Below are positions 33,613 to 34,933 of a DNA stretch of 34,933 nt, in pieces. The stretch comes from Lachnospiraceae bacterium (GTDB taxonomy: Bacteria > Bacillota > Clostridia > Lachnospirales > Lachnospiraceae). Under the pieces are notes generated by a model, which searched no databases, was not told the DNA's origin, and was given only the letters and a program-made list of their open reading frames with translations. The stretch's first letter is position 1. Each line of letters opens with the position of its first letter. The stretch spans positions 1 to 34,933 of the forward strand of contig JAIEEY010000382.1 of the NCBI GenBank assembly GCA_029067205.1, written 5' to 3'. The translations under genes and the position numbers were made by a program.

Positions 33613-34158
33613 TCAGTGCGTTAGAGCGCTGCACCCCGGACAGTCCTCACAGGAACGCGTGCCAGTCTCCATTGTTGCCATCTCCCTCGGACTTGTGAGC
33701 ATGCAGATTGCCTGTGCAGAGATTCCCTTTCCCTCACCTGTAAATCCAAGTCCCTCCTCCGTCGTCGCCTTGACATTGACCTGATCCGCACTGATTCCCA
33801 GCACCTTGGCAATATTCTCCTGCATCTGGTCGATATAAGGACGCATTTTGGGCACCTGTGCAACGATCGTCGCATCGATATTCTCAACAAAGAACATATT
33901 TTCTTCCAGCAGTTTCCCTACCTTTTCCAGCAGTATCATGCTCGAAATCCCTTTGTATGCCGGATCTGTATCAGGAAAGTGCTTTCCGATATCACCAAGC
34001 GCTGCCGCACCCAGCAGCGCATCCGCTACCGCGTGCAGCAGTACATCCGCATCGGAATGCCCCAAAAGTCCCAATTCGTATGGTATTGTCACCCCTCCCA
34101 TGACGAGAGGGCGTCCCTCCACAAGACGATGTACATCATATCCCATTCCTATTCTCAT
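33613..34158 (-). CDS. ispF: 2-C-methyl-D-erythritol 2,4-cyclodiphosphate synthase with Cys-rich tail
   Basis: A 181-residue enzyme of the MEP isoprenoid pathway. The metal ligands are in MGYDVHRL (D8, H10) and [12 protein letters not shown] (H42), and the [20 protein letters not shown] region closes the active site. The family domain ends near residue 155. A 26-residue tail follows, ending in [14 protein letters not shown], with three cysteines (CxxCxxC, residues 170-176). Typical IspF is about 157-160 residues, so the tail is an addition. The hydrophilic tail could bind metal. Confidence 0.95.
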   Translation of the reverse strand: MRIGMGYDVHRLVEGRPLVMGGVTIPYELGLLGHSDADVLLHAVADALLGAAALGDIGKHFPDTDPAYKGISSMILLEKVGKLLEENMFFVENIDATIVAQVPKMRPYIDQMQENIAKVLGISADQVNVKATTEEGLGFTGEGKGISAQAICMLTSPREMATMETGTRSCEDCPGCSALTH

Positions 34159-34214
34159 TCCAGTCTCCTATTGTATCGTAAACGACAAAAGTATTTTCCG
34201 TTATCTGTTTCCAA

Positions 34215-34933
34215 TCATTTTGCAGGTACTACTAACCTATCATATCCACCGAGGAGCTCCAGTACGATATCAAAAAGCTTATCACAGTCGCCCTCCCTGA
34301 CACCTTCCATATTAAGCGGCATCTGCGGATCATGAAGCGACATGCGCAGCAGCAGCCAGCCCTTCACTTCATCCGTATCAAAAGTGATACGAATACCCTC
34401 ATAGGAATTCGGCGCAATGTGATATCCTCTCGCCTTTGCCCTCTCCTCAAAAGTATTCAAAGCATCTTTGCCATATGACTTGAAATCCTCACCCTGTATC
34501 TTGAAACGGTACTCTCTCTCCTCAAAACCCTTCTCCAATTTCTCTATAAAGACCGCGAGCGACTTGTTCTCCTTTGCCGCCTTTGCGAGTGCAATCAACA
34601 GCTTCACCGCCATATAGGCGCCGTCATCCAGGAAATAATTCTCACTGAGCGCACCATGACCAGAAGTCTCGATCGCCAGCGGCGATACGACTCCCTCCTT
34701 GTTCAGACGGATCGACTCATTGATCACATTCTTGTAACCCCTCATGTATCTGTGGTGCTTCATGCCAATACCCTCGATAAAGCGCGTCAGCCTGTCGCTG
34801 GTAACGGAATCCGTCACAATGGTACCACCAGGATAATCCTCCGCAATGACCGCAGCCATCATCGCAATGATCGCATCCCTGTTCACCTCGTCGCCATTTG
34901 GAAGCACTGCTGACATTCTGTCCACATCCGTAT
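34215..34933 (-). CDS. Phosphohexomutase (phosphomannomutase/phosphoglucomutase family), partial
   Basis: The C-terminal 239 residues of an alpha-D-phosphohexomutase; the start is outside the right edge. At the edge the frame reads TDVDRMSAV, the Mg-binding D-x-D-x-D loop. It then continues through the sugar-binding loop region (SPLAIETSGHGALSENYFLD, with the E-T-S-G-H-G motif). The last domain runs NSYEGIRITFDTDEVKGWLL, with the phosphate-binding R-x-S (LRMSLHDPQMPLNMEG). The catalytic Ser is outside the window. A role in interconverting glucose or mannose phosphates is expected; the sugar cannot be told from this part. Confidence 0.9.
   Translation of the reverse strand, partial: TDVDRMSAVLPNGDEVNRDAIIAMMAAVIAEDYPGGTIVTDSVTSDRLTRFIEGIGMKHHRYMRGYKNVINESIRLNKEGVVSPLAIETSGHGALSENYFLDDGAYMAVKLLIALAKAAKENKSLAVFIEKLEKGFEEREYRFKIQGEDFKSYGKDALNTFEERAKARGYHIAPNSYEGIRITFDTDEVKGWLLLRMSLHDPQMPLNMEGVREGDCDKLFDIVLELLGGYDRLVVPAK

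Noticed and set aside
1-34933. CRISPR array, tRNA or integrase marking an island boundary
   Set aside because: No regularly spaced repeats, cloverleaf-like sequence or recombinase gene was seen in either strand.

Overview
The window looks like a chromosomal segment of an anaerobic, endospore-forming Clostridia, probably a Lachnospiraceae member. Three things suggest this: the gene order ispF...cysE-cysS-mrnC-rlmB-sigH on the right, which is a conserved Firmicutes cluster; a sigH-type sporulation sigma factor; and a feoA-feoA-feoB plus FeoB-associated Cys-rich peptide locus together with an L-lactate dehydrogenase. No tRNA, rRNA, CRISPR array, transposase or integrase was seen.

Positions 1-15.3 kb are a defence island, all on the minus strand, so it is read from right to left. 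It starts with a small XRE-type regulator, followed by brxA, brxB and brxC of a type 1-like BREX system. An embedded ATPase plus small-partner pair comes next, resembling Septu PtuA/PtuB, but the PtuB-like partner appears to lack its HNH core. Then come pglX (the BREX adenine methyltransferase), a Ser/Thr kinase fused to a TIM-barrel-like domain with a CxCxxC...H motif, a PD-(D/E)XK nuclease-like protein overlapping the kinase gene, and the start of an ABC-three-component (ABC-3C) module. The window ends inside the second ABC-3C gene. pglZ and brxL, expected for type 1 BREX, are not in view and may lie beyond position 1. The first 5 kb are visibly more AT-rich than the rest, which suggests separate acquisition. 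Upstream of the island, two promoter-like sequences are followed by about 200 bases holding four successive hairpins, which would form a structured 5' leader.

Positions 15.7-26.3 kb hold housekeeping and accessory genes: mutY, a divergent XRE regulator, a GNAT acetyltransferase, a MATE transporter, the ferrous-iron uptake genes with two matching TTAG-N6-CTAA operator-like sites, ldh, a hotdog thioesterase, an unknown gene, a VanZ-like membrane protein and an alpha/beta hydrolase.

Positions 26.3-34.9 kb are the conserved core cluster on the minus strand: a phosphohexomutase (partial), ispF, an Eis-like protein, deoD, cysE, cysS, mrnC, an unknown acidic protein, rlmB, sigH and a lone receiver protein. 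Against the Bacillus arrangement, deoD and the Eis-like gene sit between ispF and cysE, the unknown gene sits between mrnC and rlmB, and rae1/yacP is absent between rlmB and sigH.

The most unusual items are the kinase/TIM-barrel fusion with its overlapping nuclease gene, the HNH-less PtuB-like partner nested inside BREX, and the long structured leader of the island. All functional calls come from reading motifs by eye; no database search was possible.
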